From NCBI GenBank assembly GCA_947303715.1, contig CAMYYY010000003.1, forward strand, positions 1 through 64,000: a stretch of DNA of 64,000 nucleotides, in the 5' to 3' direction. The stretch's first letter is position 1, and every line of letters starts with the position of its first letter. This document shows, piece by piece, positions 1 through 8,800 of this stretch. A program made the translations under genes and the position numbers. Origin of the DNA: an uncultured Bacteroidales bacterium (lineage in GTDB: Bacteria; Bacteroidota; Bacteroidia; Bacteroidales; Bacteroidaceae). Under the pieces are notes generated by a model, which worked only from the letters and a program-made list of their open reading frames with translations, ran no database searches and was not told where the DNA came from.

Positions 1-19
1 TTCCCCCCCAATCCTTACC

Positions 20-60
20 CATCTCCCCTGCCGACATCGTTCGGCAGGGGAGATGTTTTT
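20..60 (+). terminator. Rho-independent terminator
   Basis: Perfect 14-bp stem ATCTCCCCTGCCGA / TCGGCAGGGGAGAT (21-34 / 41-54) followed by GTTTTT. Confidence 0.85.
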
Positions 61-197
61 CTTCACCTGGTGACTTTGGGAAACCGTATCAAAATCCCCA
101 ATCAGCCGGCCGAATCGGGGATTATCCGCAGGAATAGCCCTAACGGCTGTTCAGCAAACAGCAAACAACGCAGTTGCAACATCAAACGCTGAAAAAA

Positions 198-317
198 TCC
201 CAGCCTGTGGGAATAAAATCCCAGCCTATGGGACTTTTTTCCCATTTGATGGGACAATTATTCCATTTGATGGAATTTTTATTCCAGCCTATGGAACTTT
301 TTTTCCATTTGATGGAA
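198..317. repeat. Array of six 15-nt palindromes at exact 21-bp pitch (family A, copy 1)
   Basis: Units start at 198, 219, 240, 261, 282, 303: TCCCAGCCTGTGGGA, TCCCAGCCTATGGGA, TCCCATTTGATGGGA, TTCCATTTGATGGAA, TTCCAGCCTATGGAA, TTCCATTTGATGGAA. Confidence 0.95.
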
Positions 318-436
318 TTTTTGGGGAATTTGATTCTATCCGGGCAGTTGCTCAAGTTTCGGAAGTAAAAATGGGAGTTAAAATGGAAGTAAAAATGGAA
401 GTTATGCGCTTTGCGCAGGACAAATCTTGGAGCCAT

Positions 437-1342
437 TCATCCTCCTATCCTAACCTTCAGGCCGTGCGCGACAAGAAGCTCGAGACTACGTTGCTGGACG
501 ACTTCGGAAGGCGGTGACATGGGAATGCCGTTAGGGTTGTAGGTGGTGCCGAGCTTTTCGTGCTTGCCCTTGCCGATATCGTGGTAGATGAGCAGGTTGA
601 CTATTTCAGGTGGCGTGGCAAGCGAGGCAAGGAAACGGGCTGAGGCGCTGATGTTCTGCTCGTCGGCATTGACACCCTCGATAAGGGGAATGCGCACCCA
701 ATAGGGCACGCCGAGAGTGGCAACGAGGCGCAAACCATTGAGGATGCGTTCATTTCCCACGTCGGTATAGCGACGATGGAGGGCGGTATCCATGTGCTTG
801 AGATCGACAAGGAAGAGTTCACAACGTTGTGCAACACGGCGGATGACATCCTCAGAGGTATGGAGGGTGGTATCTACGGCACGATGGAAGCCGCGTCGCC
901 CCAGCTCATCAAGAAGCTGCATAGTGTAGTCAACATGCATAAGGGGCTCGCCTCCGCAAAGGGTGACGCCTCCTCCGCTGTCCTCCATGACTTTGCGCTC
1001 TTTCTCCACGACAGCCATCAGCTCGTCCATCTCCCATGCCCGCCCGCTCATCTTCAGGGCTGTTGTAGGGCAGGCGTCGGTACAAGCTCCGCAAAGAATA
1101 CAAGCGTTGGCGGTAGGACGGATTCCGTCAGGCGTCAGTTGCAGGGCACCCTGCGTACAGATGTCCACACACGTTCTGCAGCCGATGCACTTACTTTTCG
1201 TATAGAGCTTCTGCGCCTCGGCATGCTGTCCTTCGGGGTTGTGGCACCACACACATCGCAGTGGACACCCTTTCAGAAACAGCGTCGTACGGATTCCTGG
1301 CCCATCATTAAGGGCAAAGCGCTTGATGTCAAAGATAAGCAT
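437..1342 (-). CDS. Glycyl-radical enzyme activating protein (radical SAM, PflA-like), probable HypD activase
   Basis: N-terminal DGPGIRTTLFLKGCPLRCVWCHNPEG (CxxxCxxC-type radical SAM motif) plus ferredoxin-like CIGCRTC/CILCGAC clusters; adjacent to a glycyl-radical enzyme. Confidence 0.9.
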   Translation of the reverse strand: MLIFDIKRFALNDGPGIRTTLFLKGCPLRCVWCHNPEGQHAEAQKLYTKSKCIGCRTCVDICTQGALQLTPDGIRPTANACILCGACTDACPTTALKMSGRAWEMDELMAVVEKERKVMEDSGGGVTLCGGEPLMHVDYTMQLLDELGRRGFHRAVDTTLHTSEDVIRRVAQRCELFLVDLKHMDTALHRRYTDVGNERILNGLRLVATLGVPYWVRIPLIEGVNADEQNISASARFLASLATPPEIVNLLIYHDIGKGKHEKLGTTYNPNGIPMSPPSEVVQQRSLELLVAHGLKVRIGG

Positions 1343-1362
1343 AATTGGTTAATGGGTTTATT

Positions 1363-1560
1363 TTTCGGCCTCGCCGAAAGGTTTATTTCGGCCGTTAGCC
1401 GAGGTTTATTTTTTGACTGCGTCAAAAGGTTTAGGGGTTTATTGGTTTAAGGGTTTATTGGTTTAAGGGTTTAGGGGTTTAGGGTTTATTGGTTTAAGGG
1501 TTTATTGGTTTAGGGGTTTAAGGGTTTAGGGGTTTAGGAGTTTGAGGTAGGAGCGGCGGA
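1363..1560. repeat. Hairpin/GGTTTA array downstream of the four-helix-bundle gene (family B, left)
   Basis: TTTCGGCctcGCCGAAA (1363-1379), TCGGCcgttaGCCGA (1388-1402), TTTTGACtgcGTCAAAA (1411-1427), then a (G)GGTTTA-rich degenerate tandem repeat. Confidence 0.9.
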
Positions 1561-1900
1561 GAACGGTTAGCATCTTGGCAATGCTATTCACGTCCAGATG
1601 TATAGCATTTAGTTCTTTTTGAGAAATATAACCTAAGTCTTCAGCTAACTGCAACTGGCAATATGATTCCATCAATGACCCGTAGGCAATCTCTATGAAA
1701 TGAATCTTTTCCTTAGTGGACATCCTGCCACATCCCTCGGCGATGTTCGACGGCACAGAGATAGCACTTCTACGAAGCTGGTCACTGAGTCCAAAACGTT
1801 CTTCTAATGGAAAACTGCGTATCAGCAAAATAGACCTTTTTACAATATGAGCGCGATAATTGCCATACTTCCAACTTTTCAAACGAGAAGAGCTCTCCAT
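1526..1900 (-). CDS. Four-helix bundle protein (23S rRNA IVP / S23 family-like)
   Basis: 124 aa; LSDQLRRSAISVPSNIAEGCGR ... FIEIAYGSLMESYCQLQLAEDLGYI is the characteristic family pattern; not inside an rRNA gene. Confidence 0.85.
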   Translation of the reverse strand: MESSSRLKSWKYGNYRAHIVKRSILLIRSFPLEERFGLSDQLRRSAISVPSNIAEGCGRMSTKEKIHFIEIAYGSLMESYCQLQLAEDLGYISQKELNAIHLDVNSIAKMLTVLRRSYLKLLNP

Positions 1901-1953
1901 CTTTCATTGTTCCCATATTTCAACCAAAAACTAAACACTATAACTTATAAACC

Positions 1954-2077
1954 TCGGCGAGGCCGAACTAAACCTTCCACGAAGTGGAAACTAAACCTCC
2001 AGCTTTGCTGGAACTAAACCTTTCGGCCTTGCCGAAAACTAAACTACCGGCGAAGCCGAATTAAAACGCTTCGTTTT
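1954..2077. repeat. Array of six short triloop hairpins with AACTAAACC spacers (family B, right)
   Basis: TCGGCgagGCCGA, TTCCACgaaGTGGAA, TCCAGCtttGCTGGA, TTTCGGCcttGCCGAAA, CGGCgaaGCCG, AAAACGcttCGTTTT; the last lies in the final codons of hypD. Confidence 0.95.
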
Positions 2078-4421
2078 CGGTACGGGCGATGATTTCGTTT
2101 TGGAGCTGGGTGGTCATGTCGTTGAAATAGTCGGAATAGCCCGCAACGCGTACGAGCAGATCCTTGTAATCGTCGGGGTGCTGTTGGGCATCGAGCAGGG
2201 TAGGGGTATCGACGATGTTGAACTGGATATGATGGCCTCCCATAGAAAAATAGCTGCGGATGAAGGCGGCGAGCTTGCATAGGTCTTCCTCACGGCGGAG
2301 CAACGAGGGGACGAAGCGGACGTTGAGTAGCGTGCCGCCGCTCATTGTCTGGTCGAGTTTGCCAAGCGATTTGATGACGGACGTCGGGCCGTGGGTGTCA
2401 GCACCATGCGAGGGGGAAGTGCCGTCGCTGATGGCAAAGCGTGCGCGGCGCCCGTTGGGCGTAGCGTTACAGACAGAGCCGAAGTAGTTATGGCAGGTGG
2501 TACTGAGCATGTTGAGGTGCGTCTTGCCGCCGCGGGTGTTGGGATGTCCATCAATAGCACGGACGAGGTCGTTGTAGATGCGCACGGCAAGGTCGTCGGC
2601 ATAATCATCGTCGTTGCCGAAGAAGGGGGTGTGGTTCATGATGTATTGGCGCATAACCTCCTGTCCCTCAAAGTCGGTGTCGATGGCTCGAAGGAGTTCG
2701 TCCATTGTATAGCGGTTCTCTTCGAAGACATGCTTGCGGAGGGTGGTAAAGCAGTCGGTTGTGGTGCCGAGGCCAGTACATTGGATGTATTGTGTGTTGT
2801 AGCGTGCGCCGCCGCTATAGTAGTCCATGCCTTTCTCGATGCAGTCGTCGATGAAGAGGCTGAGGAACGTGGCGGGGGCATAGAGGCTGAACATGCGCTC
2901 GATGTAGTTGTTGACGGCCAGCTTCATATTGACGAAATGAACCATCTGCTTGTGCCAAGCCTCATACAGTTCGTCGAAGTTTTTGAAATCTCTCGGGTCG
3001 CCGGTTTCCAATCCCAGTTTCTTTCCTGTGATGGGGTCGATGCCATTGTGTAGCGTTATCTCGAGGATTTTCGGGGTGTTCAGATAGCCTGTGAGCAGAT
3101 AGGCTTCCTTGCCGAAGGCGCCTACTTCGATACAACCCGAGCAACCGCCTTCGCGGGCATCCTCGAGGCTCTTCCCTTGGCGGACGAGTTCCTGTACATA
3201 GACATCAGGGTTGAAGACACTAGGGTAGCCATAACCTTTACGGATGACGCGGCAGCCGGCAATCAGGAAGCGGTCAGGAGTCTCGCGGCTGATGTGGATA
3301 GAGAGGCCGGGCTGTAGTTCATGCAATTCCTCCTGAATCTCCAGGATGATGTAGGAAAGCTCGTTTGTGGCGTCCTTGCCTTCGCGGTCGATACCGCCAA
3401 TGTTGATGTTGGTAAAGTCGTTGTAGGTGCCGCTCTCCAACGCCGTGATGCCAACCTTGGGTGGCGCGGGTTGGTTGTTGAATTTTATCCAGAGGCACGA
3501 GAGGAGTTCCTTGGCTTTGTCGCGGGTGAGGGAGCCGTCGGTAAGTCCTTGTTCGTAGAAAGGACGGAGGTGTTGGTCGATGTGTCCTGGGTTCATGGAA
3601 TCCCAGCCGTTGAGTTCGGTGACTGTGCCGAGGTGCACGAACCAATACATCTGTATGGCTTCCCACAGGTTGCGTGGGGCATGGGCGGGGACATTATGGC
3701 AGACTTCAGCAATCTGCAATAATTCGGCACGGCGTTGCGGATTTTGCTCGTCGGCAGCCATTTTCTCTGCCAGTTCTGCATGGCGCTCAGCCAAAAGGAT
3801 AGCGGCATCGCACGAGATGGCCATAGCCTCCAGCTCCTGTTGGCGGTCAGTGGCAATAGGATCGTTGATGTAGTCGAGCGAGGCAATCTTTTCCTCTATG
3901 CGGCGGCGCACGTCGAGCAGTCCCGTGTGGTACATCTTTCCATCCATGGCGGTATGCCCGGCGGCACGCTGTTCCATGAACTCCGTGAATACGCCAGCGT
4001 GATAGGCTTTTTCCCACTCCTTCGATACATGGCTGAAGATGCGTTCACGTTGTGTTCGTCCCTGCCAGTAGGGGATGACTTCGCGCTCATAGGTGTCAAT
4101 GTCCGTTTGGCTGATGTGGTAGGGCTGCAGCTCGCGGGTATCGAGTACGTGAAGGTCCTCTACGCTATGACACGTCAGTTCGGGAAAGGTGGGCACGGCC
4201 TTGGGCTTGGGGCCGCGTTCGCCAACGATAAGTTCATCATCGCCGATATAGATGGTCTTCTTTTTGCAGATTTCATAGAAGTTACGAGCGCGGAGGATGC
4301 AGTTGGGCATCTTGCCATAATTCTCCTTATAGAAAGCTGTTTCTATGAGGGCTCGCTCGATGGTAAGCGTAGCCGGAGTGTCGAGACTCTGCTGATGCAG
4401 GCGCTGGATGCGATCGTTCAT
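2061..4421 (-). CDS. hypD: Glycyl radical enzyme, likely trans-4-hydroxy-L-proline dehydratase
   Basis: 786 aa PFL-like; REGGCSGCIEVGAFGKEAYLLTGYLN active-site region and C-terminal VRVAGYSDYF glycyl-radical loop. Confidence 0.8.
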   Translation of the reverse strand: MNDRIQRLHQQSLDTPATLTIERALIETAFYKENYGKMPNCILRARNFYEICKKKTIYIGDDELIVGERGPKPKAVPTFPELTCHSVEDLHVLDTRELQPYHISQTDIDTYEREVIPYWQGRTQRERIFSHVSKEWEKAYHAGVFTEFMEQRAAGHTAMDGKMYHTGLLDVRRRIEEKIASLDYINDPIATDRQQELEAMAISCDAAILLAERHAELAEKMAADEQNPQRRAELLQIAEVCHNVPAHAPRNLWEAIQMYWFVHLGTVTELNGWDSMNPGHIDQHLRPFYEQGLTDGSLTRDKAKELLSCLWIKFNNQPAPPKVGITALESGTYNDFTNINIGGIDREGKDATNELSYIILEIQEELHELQPGLSIHISRETPDRFLIAGCRVIRKGYGYPSVFNPDVYVQELVRQGKSLEDAREGGCSGCIEVGAFGKEAYLLTGYLNTPKILEITLHNGIDPITGKKLGLETGDPRDFKNFDELYEAWHKQMVHFVNMKLAVNNYIERMFSLYAPATFLSLFIDDCIEKGMDYYSGGARYNTQYIQCTGLGTTTDCFTTLRKHVFEENRYTMDELLRAIDTDFEGQEVMRQYIMNHTPFFGNDDDYADDLAVRIYNDLVRAIDGHPNTRGGKTHLNMLSTTCHNYFGSVCNATPNGRRARFAISDGTSPSHGADTHGPTSVIKSLGKLDQTMSGGTLLNVRFVPSLLRREEDLCKLAAFIRSYFSMGGHHIQFNIVDTPTLLDAQQHPDDYKDLLVRVAGYSDYFNDMTTQLQNEIIARTENEAF

Positions 4422-4497
4422 AAGAATGAAAATGAAGAATGAAACTTTAATCTTTAACCTTTAACCCTTAATCTTTAACCTTTAATCTTTAACCCTT

Positions 4498-5877
4498 TTA
4501 TCCCCTCACTTCTTCCATTTCCTCGGGGGTCATGGGCTTGTACTGAGTGCCGAGGCGTCGACAGCCGTCGGCGGTGATGAGGTAGTCCTCTTCGTTGCGT
4601 AGTCCGCCCACGTGACGCCAGCGGTCAATGGCATCGTAGCAGAGGAATTCCTTGTGCCGACCCTCTGCCCGCCAGCGGTCTATCAGCTCGGGAATGAAGT
4701 AAATGCCGGGCTCAATTGTGAAAACGAATCCGGGTTCAAGTGGCCTTGCCAACCGAAGTGACTTGATGCCGAACAACGTGCTCTTCGGTTCTCCGTCATA
4801 GCCAACCCATACTTCACCGAGGTTTTCCATATCATGGACATCAAGCCCCATCATGTGGCCTACGCCGCAAGGGAAGAACAGGGCATGGGCGCCAGCCTCA
4901 ACGGCATCGCTCATGTCACCTTTCATCAGTCCGATACTCTTCATGCCTTCGGCGATGGTGGTACAAGCCTTGCGGTGGACATCGCGGAACGGAATGCCCG
5001 GTGCCAGCATCGCCACTGCCGCGCGGTGGGCCTGCAGGCAGATGTCAAATACCGTACGCTGCCGTTCGTCGAACTTTTTCCCGACGGGACAGGTCGAGGA
5101 AAGGTCTCCGCAGTAGTGGCTTCCCACCTCTGCACCGGCATCAAGGAGGAACATTTCCCCCTCCTGAGCGGTGTGGATATAACCGTGGTTGTGGAGTGTC
5201 TGTCCGTGGGTGGTAGCGATGACGGGGAAGGATATGTCACCTCCACCCTGCTGAGCAATAGCCGTGACGGCCGCTCTTACCTCCGCTTCGTGAATACCTG
5301 GCCGTACCATACGCATCATAGCCACGTGCATGGCCACGGAGACATCGACAGCCTTGTCAATCTCGGCTATTTCCTCAGCCGACTTGTGGTTACGCATATC
5401 TACCACAGCGCGAATGAAGGGGATACTGGCTCCTGCAGCCTGTGCAGCAGGGGGAATACCCAACCATTCAAGCAGCTTTACTTGATGCTCTCCGCGATAG
5501 GGTGGCAGGTAATGGATTTGCTGACCTTTTAAATAATCTCCCAGCTTATTCAGGGGTAAGGTCTCGCTGACGCCGACCTGCGCTGCCTTTTCTGCCAATG
5601 GGGGTTGCGTGCCCATCCAAACGATGTCGTCTATGGTGGGGTCGTTGCCGAAGATGATCTCGCGGTCCTCATCGATGTCAATGATGGCTGCCAGCCCTTC
5701 GCAATCGAGTCCGAAAAAGTAAAGGAATGTCGAGTCTTGTCGGAAACTATAGGTGTTGTCAGCATAGTTCATGGGAGCCTGGTCGTTCCCAAGGAAGAGC
5801 AGCCTTCCGCTGCCAACGCGCTCCTTAAGCATCCGTCTCCGCTGGATATAGGTTTCTTTGCTAAACATAATCTTCAA
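4498..5877 (-). CDS. pepP: M24 aminopeptidase P family (Xaa-Pro aminopeptidase)
   Basis: Creatinase/aminopeptidase fold with HNHGYIH, DAGAEVGSHYCGDLSST, GVGHMMGLDVHDME, TIEPGIYF metal-binding motifs. Confidence 0.9.
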   Translation of the reverse strand: MKIMFSKETYIQRRRMLKERVGSGRLLFLGNDQAPMNYADNTYSFRQDSTFLYFFGLDCEGLAAIIDIDEDREIIFGNDPTIDDIVWMGTQPPLAEKAAQVGVSETLPLNKLGDYLKGQQIHYLPPYRGEHQVKLLEWLGIPPAAQAAGASIPFIRAVVDMRNHKSAEEIAEIDKAVDVSVAMHVAMMRMVRPGIHEAEVRAAVTAIAQQGGGDISFPVIATTHGQTLHNHGYIHTAQEGEMFLLDAGAEVGSHYCGDLSSTCPVGKKFDERQRTVFDICLQAHRAAVAMLAPGIPFRDVHRKACTTIAEGMKSIGLMKGDMSDAVEAGAHALFFPCGVGHMMGLDVHDMENLGEVWVGYDGEPKSTLFGIKSLRLARPLEPGFVFTIEPGIYFIPELIDRWRAEGRHKEFLCYDAIDRWRHVGGLRNEEDYLITADGCRRLGTQYKPMTPEEMEEVRG

Positions 5878-5885
5878 TTATTTGT

Positions 5886-8800
5886 TTATTTGAATGCATT
5901 TTCACTAATGCCTTTGCCCGTGAGGGCGAGGTCGTCCATGTAACGTGGAACAGAACGTCCGAGGTATTTGTCTACATAAAGCTTGGCCAGATATTGGCTG
6001 AGCATGAAGCCGTGTCCGCGAAGGCCGGTGAGTAGGCCGACGTCGGGGTCAACGATGTATCGCGGCTCCATATAGTAACCTGCCCAGACAGCATGGAAGC
6101 TGACACTCTTCAAGTTGGGCAACCATGCGGCAAACATTTCGCTCACAATCTCGAGGAACTCGCGGCTGTTGTACTTCAGGTTTTGTCGTGCTTCGTAGGC
6201 ATCGCAGTCGGGCGAAGCACAGCCGATAATCTGTCCCGTATGGAGGAACTGCTGTCCATACACTGCCGAGAAGCCCTTGTAGTGGCGGCGGTCGATAATC
6301 ATGTCCAGGCTATCGCCGCCGGCGCCCATTAGGGGCAAACGACGGGTGATGAATGCTTGGTGCTTCACAGGATAGAGTTGGGTGTCGATGCCCAGCATAT
6401 CGGTGAACCGTTCTGCTCCAGGCCCCATGGCGTTTACGAAATGGTCGCAGACGTAGTAGGCATAGTGTCCGCCGTGTTCACGTACAAGGGCACGCGTGCG
6501 CCCGCCTTCCACTCGCTCGACGTGCATTAGTTCGCAATCCTCCATTACCGTGCCGCCGTGACCGATGCCCACCTGACGGACATATTCAATGGTACGTCCA
6601 GGTGTGGCCTGCCAGCAGCCACCCGAAATGAGGGCTGCACTATAGACGTTTTCATTGGGGTTCCAGTAAGGCGAAATGACACGATTGAAATCCTTTCGGT
6701 CAATCATATAAGCATCTGTTGCCCAAGCTCGCGAGGCATCGAGGGCGCGATAGGTGGCTTCGTCGTGGACGAGATTCACATAACGCGTCATCTTCAGGTC
6801 AATATTGCGGTCGGCTTGGATTGTACGGAAGATTTCCAGATTGTGGTTGGCAATGTCGGCAATGTCGGGATGCGAGAATGTAGGTCGTCCACCACCGATG
6901 CATCGCCACGATGAACCCCGTTCGTAGTTGATGAGCACGGGTTTCAGCCCTGCTTCGGCCATGTAGCGGAACGCTGCCGACCCTGCCATACCACCACCGG
7001 CAATCAGCACCGACACTTCCCGAACGGGCGTGTTTCCCTCGGGTAGAACAAAGACGTCCTTTTGTCCATCTTTAAAGACTTCGCCCAAAGCCACCTGGGT
7101 GGCGAGTGGGGCACGTGGTGACGAGTCGCCCGTCAGCTCAATGCCATAGGAGCGGAGCAACTGCCGGGCACGAGGCACGCAGCGTTTGCCGCGACAAGGT
7201 CCCATTCCCATACGGGTGATATGTTTCAACTCATCCACAGAGATATACTTCCTGTCGCCGATGACATTCAGGATGGTCTTGATGTCCACATCCTCGCAAT
7301 GGCATACGAAAGACTTCTTTTGGTCAACAAGTCCACAGGTCAATAGGTTACAGTCTGATTCCACTTGTTGACTTGTTGACTCGTTGACTTGTTGACCTTT
7401 CTCAATAAATCCTCTTACATTGGTTAGCGCATCTCCGCAGGGCGAAGTGGCTTGGATACGGAGCAGATTGGTTTTGTTGCTCTTTCGGAAGACTTTCTCA
7501 ATACGACCCTCACCGATAGGCTTGCCATTGTTGTCCACCAGCCACCCCGTAGCGCCGTCTTCCACTTTTCGTTCAATGGGGAGGAACACCCTGTTCTCTT
7601 TTAGGTCGTAGCCGAAGATGGCCAAACCTGGACAGTGTGTCACACAACTCATGCAGCCCACACATTTGTCATAGTCAACCACAGGAACATCGTGTGTGGT
7701 GGACTTGCTGATTGCTCCGTGTGGGCAATTGAATGTACACGGATTACAAGCAAAACCATAGAGGCAGTCGGCCACCACAAACGGTGCCTTTTCCCTGCGT
7801 TCCTTCGACGGCAGTTGCGGTTCCTGCAGTACGCGGATGGGACGCTGCTGCGAGTCGATGTAGTCGCGCGAAACGTTAAGGTATTCCTCATAATTCGTCC
7901 GCACTCCCATGGCTTGCGCCACCTCGTAGGCAGCCTGTCGTCCACGAAGGACGGCACTCGTTCCTTCGCCGATACGCACGGCATCGCCACAGCCATACAC
8001 GTTGGCTCCAAACACTTGGCGTCCTTTCGTGAGCAATTGGTTGTCTGGCAGCAACCCCGTACAGATATTGATGATATCGATGTTGTCGATAATCCGTTCC
8101 GTACCGGGGATGGGTTGGAAATTCTTGCATTGGCAGACCACGGCACCCGTTACTCCCGTGTGGTCAGCATTGGGGATGGCTTTCAGCAGCAGGTGTGAGG
8201 TGAGAATAGGAATTCCCAATCTGCGCACTCGGTTGGCCTGCACGGGAAAACCTCCTTCGTGGTCCATGCCTTCGAGGATGCTCACAATGGTGGCTCCTGC
8301 TTGTACGGCTTGATAAGAGGTAAGGTAGCCGATGTTCCCTGCACCTACGGTTAACACACGTTTTCCCAGCAGCGTATGTTCTTGGTTCATCATCTTTTGG
8401 AATACGGCGGCCGTATAGACGCCCGGCACATCGTCATTCTCGAAACAAGGCATGAAGGGTACGGCACCCGTCGCTACCACCAGATGATCAGCTTCGATGT
8501 AGCTGATTTCCTGTGTGAGGACATTCTTCAGGGCAATGCGTCGTCCTTCCAATAAATCCCATACCACCGTATCCAATAAAATACCCTCTGTGTCTTTTCC
8601 TGCAAGTTGATGGGCGATGTCAAAGCCACGCATACCCCCGAACTTCTGTTCTTTTTCAAAAAAGAAGAACTGGTGCGTTTGCATGTTGAACTGTCCACCT
8701 ACGGTGCTGTTGCTATCCACGACGAGATTGGGCACACCCCATTCCTTCAGTTGCTCACGACATGCCAAGCCCGCGGGCCCAGCACCGATGATTGCCACCG

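Noticed and set aside
174-368. 64-aa ORF with heptad-like repeats (SQPMGLF/SHLMGQL/FHLMEFL) and its 84-aa antisense partner (NSIKWKK/SSIGWNK)
   Set aside because: The 7-residue periodicity follows from the 21-bp palindrome pitch; open on both strands, no ribosome-binding site seen, best explained as a DNA/RNA repeat. A translated product is not excluded.
1526-1900. Four-helix-bundle gene as part of a 23S rRNA intervening sequence or diversity-generating retroelement
   Set aside because: No rRNA sequence, reverse transcriptase or template/variable repeat was recognised in the window.
1954-2077. Possible CRISPR array
   Set aside because: Constant parts are only ~9 nt and the variable parts are all self-palindromic; no leader or cas genes in the window.
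437-4421. Pyruvate formate-lyase/PflA annotation
   Set aside because: The GCSGCIEVGAFGKEAYLLTGY context and neighbourhood (Xaa-Pro peptidase, P5C dehydrogenase) fit hydroxyproline dehydratase better than PFL; substrate still needs testing.
4424-4497. CTTTAACCTTTAATC repeats between hypD and pepP
   Set aside because: Short low-complexity spacer without clear palindromic structure; may be a relic of the TAAACC family but too degenerate to claim.
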